A stretch of DNA of 64,000 nucleotides from Streptomyces filipinensis (GTDB lineage Bacteria; Actinomycetota; Actinomycetes; Streptomycetales; Streptomycetaceae): NCBI RefSeq assembly GCF_014649495.1, contig NZ_BMTD01000002.1:1-64000 (forward strand), read 5' to 3'. Below, piece by piece: positions 63,877-64,000 of the stretch. The notes below the pieces were generated by a model that was not told where the DNA came from, made no database searches, and saw nothing but the letters and a program-made list of their open reading frames with translations. Made by a program: the position numbers and the translations under genes. Every line of letters starts with the position of its first letter. The first letter of the stretch is position 1.

Positions 63877-64000
63877 GGGGTGCCCCCTTCGAGAGAGGCC
63901 GGGACCGCGGGGCGGGTGCCCGGCGTGTCCCCGGCCAGCCGTCCGGCCACATGCTGGATGAAGAGCTGCAGGTCCGCGCAGTACACGGACGGGTTGCGAA
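63873..64000 (-). CDS. fxsB: C-terminal end of a probable FxsB-type radical SAM protein (partial)
   Basis: The last 41 codons before a TGA at 63875-63873 read RNPSVYCADLQLFIQHVAGR and end ASLEGGTP. The NPSVYCADL motif near the C-terminus is what I associate with FxsB-type rSPASM maturases. The stop overlaps the HExxH gene start. The catalytic CxxxCxxC and SPASM domains would lie to the right of the window, so identity rests on this tail and on the neighbours. Confidence 0.6.
   Translation of the reverse strand, partial: RNPSVYCADLQLFIQHVAGRLAGDTPGTRPAVPASLEGGTP

Overview
The window is high-GC actinobacterial DNA and almost certainly comes from a Streptomyces chromosome. The evidence is the third-position GC bias, the many GTG starts and ATGA or GTGA overlaps, a complete conservon (CvnA-D), a Ku/LigD-polymerase pair, Lon behind an HspR-type operator, and a fused E2-E1 2-oxoglutarate dehydrogenase. 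No rRNA gene, complete tRNA gene or CRISPR array was seen.

Left part, about 1-14,000, is accessory and decayed. It holds an IS5-type transposase start next to an IS110 remnant, a DUF1259 protein, and an IS5-type insertion sequence. A second, eroded relative of that insertion sequence lies on the far side of an unrecognised gene. Next come several small secreted proteins, a relic of a tRNA 3' end beside short repeats (probably an old attachment site), a frameshifted hypothetical gene, a frameshifted secreted metallophosphoesterase, and the first copy of a repeat with a 150-nt hairpin. A winged-helix-like protein and more small secreted or membrane proteins follow.

Core block 14,000-28,000: Ku and a stand-alone LigD polymerase (end joining), a NERD protein, a dual-specificity phosphatase, a lipoprotein with an orphan histidine kinase, FtsW/RodA plus a class B penicillin-binding protein, a proline-rich membrane protein, two divergently transcribed diiron proteins with a TetR regulator, and an NlpC/P60 hydrolase.

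Integrative element 28,009-34,819: about 6.8 kb bounded by 40-bp imperfect repeats. It carries integrase, excisionase, a truncated FtsK-like transfer gene, a Pra-like regulator, an ABM monooxygenase with an XRE-TPR regulator, a second copy of the hairpin repeat, a membrane protein and SixA. Replication genes are missing and the transfer ATPase is cut just before the excisionase start, so it looks like a deletion derivative of an actinomycete integrative and conjugative element. It sits in the 3' end of a flavin monooxygenase gene and appears to have replaced that protein's last residues.

Core block 34,771-59,284: the monooxygenase is the last gene of the conservon operon. Then come a PP2C-like phosphatase, MarR, a GH25 lysozyme, a PAS/GAF/SpoIIE/HATPase regulator, glycine-rich and collagen-like exported proteins beside a soluble Ser/Thr kinase, Lon with a HAIR operator, a rhomboid-like protein, a spermidine-synthase-like protein, an OmpR/histidine-kinase pair, and kgd closed by a strong terminator.

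Right edge 59,315-64,000: part of an FxSxx-COOH cyclophane peptide locus. It includes a TIR/NB-ARC/TPR protein (FxsT type), an HExxH peptide hydroxylase-like protein and the last codons of what is probably the FxsB radical SAM maturase. The precursor peptide would lie beyond the window.
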